From the NCBI GenBank assembly GCA_037447655.1, contig JBBHKE010001747.1:1-64000 (forward strand): DNA of 64,000 nt. The letters are read 5' to 3'. The notes below the pieces were generated by a model. The model had not been told where the DNA came from and did not search any database. It worked only from the letters and a program-made list of their open reading frames with translations. The DNA comes from Zygnema cylindricum (Eukaryota > Streptophyta > Zygnematophyceae > Zygnematales > Zygnemataceae). Shown one piece after another: positions 11,695-23,700 of this stretch. A program made the translations under genes and the position numbers. Position 1 is the first letter of the stretch; each line of letters starts with the position of its first letter.

Positions 11695-12573
11695 TAGTGT
11701 TGTGTATCGGTAAAAAAGTTATCGCGATAACACCGATACCGATAGTTATCGGTTATCGAACGGTCAGAGGTCCCGATATATCGGTCCGAGACCAACAAAT
11801 TCCATATCGGCGATAACTTCAAAAATATATAGAACGCATACTATAGTACCTTATTATATACTGTATTTTAAAATTACATTATATAGCGTGGCATGCCACG
11901 TATACGAACCTGTTCCGTAACTATTTAACTGGAAATTATTACGGGAAACGCAGCACAGGAAACGTTGGCCGGTCAACTGAACAGTAATTTTACGGCGACT
12001 TACGGAACTGTACCAACTAGGTGGTGAACATGGAACGGATAAAGGACGGCGGACACAAAGTACAACGGACGCAAAATAACATTCTGCGCGCCGTCGAAAT
12101 CGAACGGACGACTTGAAATGAGAGAATGCGAGCGGACGGCCAGCGTGAGCGCCGGCATCCCGGAATGGCTCTTTTGGCGGCTTATGCCAAAGAAGCCGAC
12201 AGATTGACACGTGGCAGGTTTCCAGTGTATCTCAAGGAATAAAGGAACAAAGCCGTGGCGTCGGATGTGAAAGGTACATCGTTTTTTTGGGTTCGTACAA
12301 AAACAGTACAGACCTCATGGCGGCTACTGCACTTTCTGTCCTGGGAATATGATGTACAGTTGAATGTATATGTCGTACATTTATGTGTACAGTCCGTACA
12401 TATATCGCCAATAGTTATCGGTATCGGTGTTATCGCCGATAAAACCGATAAATATCGGGTATTTATCGGCGATAATACCGATAGCGATATATCGTACTAA
12501 TATATCGATTATCGGATACCCGAAAAAAGGTCCATATCGGTTATCGGCAAATCCTTACCGATACACAACACTA
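11695..12573. mobile_element. hAT-like non-autonomous element with TATCG-rich ends
   Basis: An 879-bp element with perfect 19-bp inverted repeats (TAGTGTTGTGTATCGGTAA and complement) and a perfect 8-bp target duplication CTAATTTG (11687-11694, 12574-12581). An 8-bp duplication and a YARNG-type terminus (TAGTG) fit the hAT superfamily. About 150 bp inside each end is crowded with TATCG/CGATA motifs in both orientations, which may be transposase binding sites. There is no transposase frame; the longest open frame (11854-12210, minus) matches nothing I know. Confidence 0.88.
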
Positions 12574-12676
12574 CTAATTTGGAACAGCAAAAATGAAATA
12601 TTCGCCGTACGATTATGTACAATAATATATGTATCTATGTATCCGTACAAAATATCAGAAATAGTACGCCGTCGTG

Positions 12677-13220
<544 letters not shown>

Positions 13221-13964
13221 AGTAGAATTCCATTAGACGAAAAGTGGGGTTCGTTACTAGATGCCGTACGTTTTCGTACAACGCCGTACAAAGTCGTACC
13301 TTATTTTTTTTTTGTCAGCCGAAACATCGTTACTTGAAAGCAGTCGGGAGTGTCCAATGATGTAGGCGTAATTCCTAGCCGTTGGATATTCCACTTTTTT
13401 CAGATCCGCGAAGCAATCAGCACATCGTCCAGTGTCCCGATACTCTCCTCGCAAGGAGAGTTGTACAATACTGGTCATGGTAAGGTCATGTACCGTTGGT
13501 ACACGTTAGAAAGCAAAAAAATATCTACTTTGAACAAGCGATCACAAGCCTACACGTCCTACATGCCATGTGTCGCTTGCCACGCTGGATGCAGGTGAGC
13601 TAAAAATATCTTCGCACGCTACGTCTGACATCCACTGACATTCAAAGTATGTCGCGACCTTCAAAGTTTGTCGCGTTATTTTGCCATTCCGTTTCAAAAT
13701 TTTGATTTCCATTTTCAAATCAAAATCTCGCCGCAAACATTGACTACGAATCATTAACTTCCTCCGGTCGTACAAATATTTCTTTCTGACTTTCCGTTTG
13801 TAGATTTTCTTAAGATTTTTTTACTCTGGACTCTAACCTATGTGGCGCCAATCATAATTGAGGAATGTTTGTTACTGGCCCAACAAAATGGAAAAGTCTT
13901 CCAGTAAACGCTGCCAGTATAATTTTCCATACTTTTACTGAGACCGCCTAATGGAACTCTACCC
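13221..13964. mobile_element. Harbinger-like non-autonomous element, GTTCCAT-end family
   Basis: A 744-bp element with a decayed left end (AGTAGAATTCCATTAGACG) and a better right end (CCTAATGGAACTCTACCC), with TTA on both sides. The CGAAAAGTGGGG subterminal motif is shared with the copies at 10961 and 57254. A short hairpin, ACTCTCCT-CGCA-AGGAGAGT, lies near 13442-13461. Confidence 0.7.
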
Positions 13965-14293
13965 TTATTCTGTACGATATCGCTCATAACTAGCATAAAG
14001 AATATGTGAGATTATTGAAGTGCTAAATCGGCAAAAAAGCTGTGAAAGTATCAATATACTGATATTTCAACATCAATTTTTCGAGCATCACTCAGTACGA
14101 GTCAATTGTCGTTACTTGAAGCAATTAAAAACACTACACTACAATACAGTAAATCTAAGTTATGTAGTATGGTACGCAAGAATGGCGAATGTCCATTAGC
14201 TCTGTTTCGGTCCAATTTTAAATTCTTGTGAGTTCTGGCCGTAAATTAGAATGTGGAAGGTCATAAGGTGACGGCGCCGCTCCGGCTAAACAC

Positions 14294-14295
<2 letters not shown>

Positions 14296-14353
<58 letters not shown>
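14296..14353. repeat. (AT)n microsatellite
   Basis: An uninterrupted AT dinucleotide run just upstream of the LINE-derived open frame. Confidence 0.97.
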
Positions 14354-14356
<3 letters not shown>

Positions 14357-14416
14357 GCGCTACCTTTCGCTCAATCGCATACTTGTTTATGTTCGTGTTT
14401 TATGTAGGGGGTTGGT

Positions 14417-15184
14417 GTGTGGTTAAAGGTAACACTCATTTTTTCGACACTTCGTCTAACGTCCGACCAGATCACCTCTGCTATCCGCTTTCGTTTGGGT
14501 TTGCCTCACCCTTTGCTTATTGGGCTCCCCAACTATGTTTCCAACCGACCTATTGACTCCAACGACATCCATTTACTTCGTTGTTCGCGGGGGGGTGAAT
14601 GTACCGTCGAGCATGATTTGGTTCGTGATGCCGTTGTTGCGATTGGTGTCGAAGCATGCTACATTGTGAAGCGGGAGGTTTCTCATATCTTACCTCCTTG
14701 TCCCCAATCTCTTGGTCTCCAATGTCCTCGGGTTGACTTGGTTTTCCTCCACGGGACTAGGCGGACTTTGGGTGATGTGGTCCTTTCTAATCCTACTGGG
14801 ACCCACATTTCTTCTCGCGCGGCAGTGCATACAGGCGTGGCGGCTCAAAAAGCAACGATTTCTAAGGAAAGAGATTACGCTAACCCAGACGCGGTGGACC
14901 AGTTTGTCCCTTTTGCTGTAGAGATTTTTGGTTATTTGGACAAGTCTTTCAATGATTTTCTTCGCAACTGTGCTAAAAAGGCTTTTGATTATAGGGGTCT
15001 AAGGAGTCCTCCCCCAATCCTTATTGTTTTTTTTTACCGGTAACGTGTATCAGTTGCCCTTCAACAAGCGCAAGCTGCGACCCTTCTCCGTGGAAGTACT
15101 ATGGCGGATGATAGGCAAGGCCTCCTAGACTTTCCTCCACGACATCCAGTCCACATCCACGATCTTAGGAGGTGTGGAATTTAG
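14417..15184 (+). mobile_element. Degraded 3' end of a non-LTR retrotransposon ORF
   Basis: An open frame of 208 codons (14417-15043), followed in the same frame after one stop by 46 more codons to 15184, reads as the C-terminal part of a plant/algal LINE polyprotein. Visible blocks are RFRLGLP, HLLRCSRGGECTVEHDLVRDAVVAIGV, PRVDLVFLHGTRRTLGDVVLSNP, KERDYANPDAVDQFVPFAVEIFGYL and VSVALQQAQAATLLRG. The spacing R-x-D ... G-DVV resembles the core of a restriction-like endonuclease domain; I infer this from motif shape. The stop at 15041-15043 (TAA in the sequence R-stop-RVSVAL) looks like a CAA-to-TAA change. No reverse-transcriptase domain lies upstream: the copy is 5'-truncated close to the AT microsatellite. 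TTTTG repeats at about 15295-15320 may mark its 3' region. Confidence 0.78.
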
Positions 15185-15649
15185 TTTGTTTGGGTTGCGG
15201 GGCATCATATAGAGTTGGTTTTTCTTTTTTGTCTAGTTTGGTTTTTTGTTTAGTTTTGCTAGTTAGCTTAGTTGCTTTTGTTTTTCCTCATTTGTTTGTT
15301 TTGTTTTGTTTTGTTTTAGTAACTGCTGGCTCTTGTAGTCTTTAAATGTTATATTTCTTTTTTTTTACCCCCTTTGTACTTTGATGGTTTTTCAATTGCA
15401 CATTATGTAATAAAGTTTTGGTATTTTTAAACTGAACTGGGACCGAATGGAAATTCACCTTGAAGCCTGATACAGCGTGTCCACTCGCCTCCGCACTTTT
15501 AAACATTCGTATGCACTGAAATTGCAAACTGGGAATTGGATAGGTGGGAGCTATATTCCTCTTTTCGCTTCCTACAAAACGTCGACGTTCGTACGCAGAT
15601 CTACGTCATGATGCAAAAGATAAAAACACAAGGTTTCAATGAACTCCTT

Positions 15650-16207
15650 TGCTGCATTCACACCGGAAATGGATGATAATTGAGATGAGGAAACAAATAA
15701 TCACGTACCATGCATTTCGCAAAAAAAAAATCAGAGGCGCCAAACTGATCGAATGCTCGGCTGTCATCCTTTTTAGAGCGTAGCGACGGACAAAATATAC
15801 GATTTGGAGCATAGCGACGGACAAAACATACGATCAAGTTTGTCAAACTTGACAACTGTGGTAAATCATCTTCTTTTATGGAAACCCTTTTCGGAATGCA
15901 AAAATCCGACTTTGAAAACACATTAATTTGTATCCCGAATGAATGATCCGTACTATACCTAATTTTTTTTAAATGATAACCCATAAACGAACAGCCAATC
16001 AAAATCATGTAGAATAGAACGTAAAAAATGAAACTTAAAACTTTTTTTGTAATTTTGATGTACGGCTTAATGGTACGGTAGCATGAATCAGATCGCGACG
16101 TTTTAGTTGACGTGAGATGACGTCAAGGTCGTTTCACGTCCAAACAAAACAAAAGGACATTCGTTTCCTCATCTCAATCATCATCTATTTTCGGTGTGAA
16201 TGCAACA
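15650..16207. mobile_element. Long-TIR element, copy A
   Basis: A 558-bp element with long imperfect inverted ends: TGCTGCATTCACACCGGAAA plus GGATGAT..GAGATGAGGAAA on the left and the complement on the right, about 40 bp in all. The interior is shared with copy B at 18620, including the GAGCGTAGCGACGGACAAAA repeats. No transposase frame is seen. A target duplication could not be identified, so the superfamily is open. Confidence 0.75.
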
Positions 16208-16341
16208 CTTGTCATGAACGACTCTAGGCGTTATGAATCCGTACGGGTGACATCCTGTGTGAACTTAATATGTTTAGCTGGTACGCATGACAACCTCTAT
16301 TCATGTCACGTCGAGGCATGAGATTGTTACTGACAAAAAGG

Positions 16342-16702
16342 CATAGTTTTAAAGTAGGTTGGTAGGCCCATACAATATGCCTATTGTACGCAAAACATAC
16401 AATATGACCTTAAGACCCATATTGTATTGGTCGCTAAATTAAAAAAAATAGTAATAGGGTTGAGTTGCATATCGATCAATAGAGAATTAAACGTCATATC
16501 TAAATTCTGGAAAACATTCGGACAAAAAAATATTTTTCTGTGAGTTTTGAGGTGTTTGTTTTTAAACCGTCAGATTCGGACGATCGGACGGTCGCTGATC
16601 AAAGAAGTGATCTAAGAAGATCACATGGAAAGCCCATAACACAGCTTACGCTAAAGGCGGCCTACAAAAGGCCTACGATAAAACGCCTACTTTTGAACTA
16701 AG
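16342..16702. mobile_element. hAT-like MITE, CATAGTT-end family, copy 1
   Basis: A 361-bp element; ends CATAGTTTTAAAGTAGG and CCTACTTTTGAACTAAG are imperfect inverted repeats. Flanks are CAAAAAGG (16334-16341) and CAAAAAGC (16703-16710), an 8-bp duplication with one difference. It is inverted relative to the copy at 41995. Confidence 0.75.
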
Positions 16703-16933
16703 CAAAAAGCTCGTTAAATCTTCAGCTTTTGTATTTTTGTGCCCCATGCCGTAAATATTCGTACGGACACCGACAACTTTCATTGCTCGATTTTAAAATT
16801 TTCACCTCTTGTAATTTGCGTCCGTACTCCATAGCAAACAAGAACCCCTGAAAACTAAAATCCTCGAGCAGCTCGTCACTTCTAGAAGCTCGATAATTGG
16901 TTAACATTTTACTGACGTGGCACGGCCTGCACA

Positions 16934-18094
16934 ATGAACGCTCTCCAAGTTTTGCCACGTGGAGCAGCTGCATTGCCCATTTTCCGTGCCGCTCTTTCTC
17001 CTGCACGTACAGCTGGCACTTACGCCGCTGCTCCAAGATGCAGCGATTGCTTCTCTCTGAAAATTAGCACTGCGTGGTTTTCTTCACAATACTTGGCCGG
17101 AAGAGGCAAGGAACAAGCTACACGTGGCGGTGCTTCAAGAAGGCTACACACGTGTGGAATTGCTGCGGCCGCGGATGGCGCCTCTTCGGCGGCGGTTAGC
17201 GAGTCGGAGTCCAGCGGAACTGTTGCAGGTGAGGACTCGAAAAGAAGGAAAAGGTGAATGGTGACAAGAGTCACAAGAGTAGAGAGACATTAATAACCTA
17301 AAGAACAAGGTTGTGAAAAGAGAGTGAAAGCTAAAATGGAAAGATGAATGGTAGCAATAGTAGGAGTAGAGAGGTGCTGTTAACGCAATCAACAATAATG
17401 TGAAAGAGAGGGAAAGCTGCAGCAGGAAAATTAAAAAGAGTAAGAACAAGCATAGGAACAATGTTTGCACGATTACAATCTCAATTAGTTGCAATAAACA
17501 TAACATAGGGTTCAAGGAGACAATCCTCCTTGATTATAACTTAGATGCAAGTATTTGAAAAAATCACTTTGTTATCTCATTGCTAACGTATTAGTGTCAA
17601 TGACACTATATCGTTGCCCCTACCTTTTACCCCTCCAACCTAAAATAGTGTCAACGACACTAATCGTTTTTTTTCTTAACACGGATTCTTTAAACGGTTC
17701 TGAACGAGTCACGTCATTCGAAACTGAATTAGAACTAAAAACATTAATATAAGCCTCACGGTACTTGGACCTTGACGCTAATGACGATACACAGCATACT
17801 ATGAAAAGAACCGATGCATTTTTAAGTTTCATAGAATACAAATTCATGCCATGACAGAACAAAAGGTACTTAGAAATATACTTGAATTGCGGTATTGCGG
17901 GTTATTTTTTTGATGGTACAGAGGATCCCAAGCTGGTCGAAGGTTTGGACATTCGTGTGGGGAAAATTTTGAAGGCATGGAAACATCCGGAGGCCGACAG
18001 TCTCTATGTGGAGGAGGTGGATGTGGGAGAGGAGAGTGGTCCTCGGACCATCTGCAGTGGCCTTGTTAAATATGTCGCCGAGGAAGAATTACAG
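16934..18094 (+). CDS. tRNA-binding (EMAPII/Trbp111-type) domain protein, 5' part only
   Basis: Two exons, 16934-17228 and 17922-18094, joined in phase (GCA G|GTGAGG ... GGTACAG|AGGAT). They encode 155 residues. Residues 1-98 are rich in Ala, Ser and Arg with few acidic residues before about 80 ([17 protein letters not shown]...), typical of an organelle targeting peptide. Residues from 99 carry the start of a tRNA-binding OB-fold: [34 protein letters not shown], then [18 protein letters not shown]. Family members (C-terminal part of methionyl-tRNA synthetases, Arc1p/AIMP1, bacterial Trbp111) bind tRNA nonspecifically and help aminoacylation. A donor-like CAG|GTCAGT follows at 18095. The second half of the domain (the expected NLKPAKMRG-type block) was not found before the next gene; a 10-N gap lies at 18159-18168 and transposable elements follow. 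The gene is either broken or incompletely assembled. Confidence 0.85.
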
Positions 18095-18158
18095 GTCAGT
18101 CTCGAGGGTTTCTTTCGTTTAGAATATGAGCTGAGGAAGAAGGACACCTCAGGGTTTA

Positions 18159-18168
18159 NNNNNNNNNN
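18159..18168. other. Assembly gap (10 N)
   Basis: Ten undetermined bases. The sequence right after it (18170-18318) is nearly identical to 61615-61754 and is the right part of a CACCG-family element, so the gap falls at a repeat boundary. Confidence 1.
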
Positions 18169-18317
18169 CCAACATTTTTTTTTTTTAAAGACCCAAATTA
18201 GAATTATTAAACAATTAGAATGTATGTTTTTTTTCAAAATTTTCAAATTCTTAATTAGCGTAAACCATGGTAATTATTCATATACGCTAAAGAAACTTCT
18301 ACGCTAATAGCGATTGG
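18169..18317. mobile_element. CACCG-family MITE, right part, cut by the gap
   Basis: It ends CGCTAATAGCGATTGGCGGTG followed by TA. The stretch from GACCCAAATTAGAATTATTA to the end is repeated almost exactly at 61615-61754. Confidence 0.7.
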
Positions 18318-18619
18318 CGGTGTACTTTCGGTTGAGTACTGTACGGTAGTTTCATTTCACGTCTCTCCTTAATTTGTGTCCGCCGGATCTGCCCTAAAAA
18401 ACAAAGTAAGTTCGGTAAGTTTCAAGTACATGGAGACGCACTCTTAAGTTCAATGTGATGTGTTGCGAATTAGATTTCAATTCTGCGGCCAAGTTAAAAG
18501 TCAACGTATGATTTCACTACGGAGTTCACGTAGCTTTTGTTCACTAATTTGGTAGAAAAAATGGGTTGCGCGCAAAACTTTTATTTACATGCGGTCGTCA
18601 CAATTTTCTTACCGTAACT

Positions 18620-19252
18620 TGCTGCATTCACACCGGAAATGGATGATGAATGAGATGAGGAAATGAATGATCCCGTACCATTCATTTCGCAAAAAAACAA
18701 AAACAGAGGCGCCAAACTGCCCGACTGCTCGGCTGTCAATCTTTTTGGAGCGTAGCGACGTACAAAATATACGATTTGGAGCGTAGCGACGGACAAAAAC
18801 GTACGGCCAAGTGCGTCAAAACTTGACAACTGTGGTAAGTCATCTTCTTTTCCGGGAACCCTTTTCGGAATGCAGAAATCCGACTTTGAAAAAATATGAA
18901 GTCGCATCTCGAATGATTCATCCGTACTGTACGAAATTTTCTAAAATGGTAGCCCATAAACGAATAACCAATCAAAATCAACTAGAATCGAACGTAAAAA
19001 AATGTAAAGTTATTTTTTTTTGTAATTTTAACGAAACAATCATCTAAAATATAACGTAAAAAAATGTCAAAGACGATGGCCTGGTACGGACGGATTTGAG
19101 TCATTCGACGCTTAATCGTACGGCAGCATGAACCACATCGCGATGTTTTAGTTGACGTGAGATGACGTCAAAGGCGATTCACGTCCAAACAAAACAAAAG
19201 GACATTCGTTTCCTCATCTCATTCATCATCCATTTCCGGTGTGAATGCAGCA
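18620..19252. mobile_element. Long-TIR element, copy B
   Basis: A 633-bp element; left end TGCTGCATTCACACCGGAAA, right end TTTCCGGTGTGAATGCAGCA, with the inverted match extending through GATGAATGAGATGAGGAAA to about 42 bp. The interior matches copy A. A third end of the family (ATAGTGTGAATGCAGCA) sits at about 19487-19503. Confidence 0.78.
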
Positions 19253-20668
19253 AATTGTACTCACGAGAACAGGACTTTGAACCACCGTCGTCGTCCTTCG
19301 AACATTCAATACTGCAGGTTTGTTTTCGCGCCTATGTTTGATGACGTCGAAGCGTCTACGTTTTCCGATGAGTTTTCGGAAAATCAAGTACTCCGGTGGA
19401 AATAGGCTATCAATCGACCCGGTCTGTAGAGTTTCCGTACAATTACAGAAACGTATGATGGAACTTCACCCTCATTCATCATCCATTTATAGTGTGAATG
19501 CAGCAATTAAGTGCTTGTGCTGGAAGAACTCAGCAGAGTGGATATTCGAAGGTGACATAAAATTTTGCTTTGGTTAGGCATCCTGATACCCCTTTCTAAA
19601 TCCACATCATAAAGGTGACCATTTTTTAATTTTTTCTATTTTTTTTTCTGTCGTATGGTACGTATAGCAGCCGTCCTCAACCGGTTCGGATTTTGTCTTA
19701 TTTGGCCCATTTTCTTAAAACCTTCAAGCGCATGAAGAGCTTCATACTGATTCTTCTCGAGGGCTGCGAGGAGAGATTCGAGTGATCAAAACATATTTAA
19801 AAATTTAAGGAAAGATTCCATTGAACAAAGCAGTTTCAGCGGACAATGACGTCATCAGGTAAATATTGTCATGGAGGAACAGAGGAATGAGGAAGGAAGG
19901 AAGGAAGGCACGACTGAGTTGATGGAGGGATGAAGTGAAATCTGAATTAATTGTGGTGTGATTGAGTAAAGGAATCCATGAAAACATAAACCAAGGGAGT
20001 CAAGGGTTGGGATGCAAGAAAGTGAATTTCATGAGTCGGTAAAAACAAGGAACGAAGTAATGGAAGAGTTATGGTGAGCTAGTGAACTGATGAAGTGATA
20101 AAACAACACATAAGTTGATGATAAGAAGTAAGTGGAGGAAATTAAGTTCAAGCTCAGAAGTTGAAACTCTGTATTGGTGGTTCTTCTAGCTGCATGTTTT
20201 TGTTTGCTTGATCATCAAATTGTACGGCTTACATGAGAAAAGGAGAAAAATATGCATACACACTTCACCTGTTTTTCTCCTTTTGTGCGTATATTACCTC
20301 GGGAAATGCCATACTTTTGTTCTATAGCTTACTTCAAAAGGCAGGTATTAAAAATCCTTTAGTGTCTCAAATAAAGAATTGGAAAGAGTGGTTTAAAAGT
20401 TGGGATCTTTAAAAGTAGGCCATATCCAAAGCAGGCTTCTCAGAAGCAGTTGACGTTTTTTGGTGCAATCTGTTGTCTTCCCGGACCAGTTCGATGCCGA
20501 TTTCTTTTCCTGGCCCTAGTGTTTTATGCTTGGCAAAAACAGTTCTTTTTTTTTTGGCAACTTGAGGTTCATATGTTTTATAACTGTAGAATAAAGCCCA
20601 AATTGACACTTTTTTTTTTGGCTCTTTGCATGGTTCTAACATACGAGTAAGTTGTCTATCAGATCTAT
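19253..20668. other. Intergenic DNA upstream of the thioesterase gene
   Basis: About 19380-19475 resembles the right end of a GTTCCAT-family Harbinger-like element (CGTATGATGGAACTTCACCCTCA). The rest is AT-rich and no exon is recognised, including none for the missing half of the tRNA-binding domain. Confidence 0.45.
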
Positions 20669-20677
20669 AAACCCTAA
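20669..20677. promoter_or_regulatory. Telo-box-like motif upstream of the thioesterase start
   Basis: AAACCCTAA matches the plant telo-box found in 5' regions of many housekeeping genes. Several weaker CCCTA/CCTTA copies follow to about 20745. The motif lies about 120 bp before the ATG, but the ATG itself follows a splice acceptor (TCGGCAG at 20784-20790), so this may be inside a 5'-UTR intron. Function is only a possibility. Confidence 0.25.
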
Positions 20678-20792
20678 AAACTGTAAAACCCTACAGACTC
20701 TGAAAAACCTTAGAAAACCTTAAAAAAACCCTTACAAAATCCTAACAAAACATTTTTTCCTGCCTTCTCTGTTGCTAATCTTCTCGGCAGAC

Positions 20793-23700
20793 ATGGCTGC
20801 TGGAGAAGGCATGAATCTGCCGCCACCTCTGTTAGAAGGACGAGCTCGCTTGGACGGTGCAGGCGACCTTCCTCTCTACAAGTTCCTTGGATTAACGTTT
20901 GACAAAATTGATGCGGATTTGGTTGTGGCACGAATGAAAGTTACTGAACAAAATGTGCAGGTGTGAGGCTTTTCTGGGTGAAGACCTTATATTTTAGGAT
21001 AAGGAATTTTCAAGTCTTCCATGCAATTTGTTTATATTCGGAATTTTTTTGCGCATTGTCAATACAATTTCATGAACGTGGATATGACTGAGTTTTTACG
21101 AGCGATTGTCTGTACCCTGTTTTCCCTGCCCGTTCTGTAATTATTGTCCACATCAAGTTTTTTTACTCGTTCTTCCACAGGAGCCCATTCTAACATCATG
21201 ATCTTTTTAGTGTTGAGCATGTATTCTCATCACATAAGACACCATCAGATGTATTTATTGTATACGTAGTCTGTTTGGACGATGTTTGCACCTTTGCACT
21301 ATTATGGTGGACAGATATTTGAAGGTCAATTTGTTTTTGAAAAATGTGTTGCGTTTATTTTTTACTCTTTTTCAAATGCTTTTAAAATACAAACCAATTT
21401 TCAGTCCGGTATAAACAGGGTACTTGTTCCTGAATCTCAAGTTTTAGAATTTCTTTGTTGCAACGGAGTACAAGCATCTCACTTATATAATTTTGAAAAT
21501 TATTGCTCTTTATTTGCACTACTAGCAGGAGATAAATCTCAAATTATACGAACTTATAAGCGCAACATTGTGGTGAAAAAGACTGTCGATCATGTGGGAT
21601 TCAGCTAGGGGAAAAAGAAAAAAATAATTTGTAGTAATATGTAGTAATATGTAATATGTCCGATATTGGACTCGATGTTACCTTCTGTGTGTGACTAGAT
21701 TCAGGCTTAGTCTTCTGGAGCTTACACTGCATCTTGAAACTTGTGACCATTGCTTCAGATTTCTGCTTTCTTTTTTATTCGTCTCTTTGTTAAGTTACTT
21801 CACGTGCAATCATATTGTCTTGTGTTCTGTGACTAGATTCAAGCCCGGTCTGAGCTGAATCTTTTATTGACAAATGAGAGCATCAACGGCACAATCATGC
21901 AGATAATTGGTGCTCACAATTGAATCTATTCGTTAACTGTGATGTTAAATCGTTACCTCAGTCGTGGTAGTTTCGTCCCCTCACCTCCAATTATTCCTTT
22001 GAACTAAAGAAAGGTATACTCTTGCTTGTTGTGGGTAAGGTGAAACCTGTCAGTTTCAAGTTATCCAACTTTAATTTCTCTAAAGAAAGAAGGCAGTTTT
22101 TCTTTTGGCCGGTTTCAGCTGCTATGTGTTACAAACAGGACTGTTTTTTTTGCTCCCAAAAAGTTGAAAGAAAATTTGGAAACGCCTTAAACAAGGAAGA
22201 ACCGTGAAATGAGCAATTTATTAAATGGTACTGCATTTTCCTCTTTCAAAACATTTTTTTTTTTTTGGGAAAACACCTTAAACAACCCTGGAAAACCCCT
22301 CTAAGCAAGAACTTAATCTAAACAGTAGCGTTTTTTGTAGGACCAGTCATTTCCTGTTCTTGAATGTGTATATGAAGTAGTCGTCCACAATACCAACAGC
22401 TTGATTGAATTCTAATCTGACAGCTTTCCCCAAAATTCTTGCAAAGGCAGGCACATGGTTCACTGCATGGAGGAGTTTTTTCGATATTGGTGGAAGGCGT
22501 AGGGAGCGTTGGTGCAATTATGGGGTTTTCACAAAGAGCGGTTGGACTCGACGTGTCATGTAGTCATTTCAGTGAGGCTCCAATCGGGACATGTGTAGTG
22601 GCGACAGGGAGGCCTCTTTATGGAGGTCGAACAGTACAAGTAAGCAATTGAGGAGTGTTGTGTTGTATTTCGGGAAAGCCTTATCTCTTCCACTTCCTTT
22701 AGCTGCTCCACTTCCTTTTTGAATATAATGTCGAGAGGCACATCTGCATACCTCACAAAGGCATTTACGGGTTGGGATGATGTCTATGGCATGTGTCAGA
22801 TCAGATCGGAGTAGGAGTCTTTGTATAACTTTTCATCTCATTTTATCGGTATTCTTTTGGTCTAAAGCTACAGTGAAAGCTAGTGAAGCTAGTGAAGCTA
22901 TTTGCTATTCGTGAAGGTTTGATTGTTTGAGCTAAAAGTGAAAGATACCCCATATAGTGCGAATAGTTGCTCGTTGTTGCTGACATTTAGGATAAAAGTG
23001 CCTTTGCAGGTCTGGGAGGTACGTGTGGAGGAGGATGTTGAACCTGATGTATCTGAATTTCAGGGAGATGCATCTGACATCACGGTGAAGGAGAGTAAAG
23101 TAACCAAACCAAAGAAAGGTGTTCTCTTCAGCATTGGGCGGATAGGCTGCTTTGCCGTGGGCAAACAACAAACTTCAGGAAAAGGTAAGGCACAAAGAGA
23201 ATTAAAAAGGCACTTCATTTTGTCATCGTTGATTGATGAATATGTTTAACAACAACCATTTTTGGTACTTGTTGCATCATTTTTTGTCCTTCACTCGTGT
23301 TTCTTTAAATCACCCAGGTTCCCTCCAAGTGGCGAAGAAGAGACTGGCCTCTCCTGTCCCTGCCTTACAGACCAGTTGCTTAAGGCAATCTTTCATTGAA
23401 GAGTTCCTTGACTTGCGATTGGTCATAGCCAATGAAAACGTTGTCGTTGGGCGCATGCTCGTGACAGAGCGTTCCATGCAGGTATGGCTTGTACCTCCAA
23501 CTTGGGAAATGTCTGCATTGTGGGACGCAGGACATGATATTGTAACATTGTTCCTGGAAACATTGCATGATTAAGAGACATTTTGAGACCGTGAAAATGT
23601 ATACATGGAACGACCTTAAAGTTGGGTTGCAATCTGTGTTTTTTGGTTCACTACACTGCCCATCCTTATTAGAGTTGAGCTCTCCTATTCGAGGGAGTGT

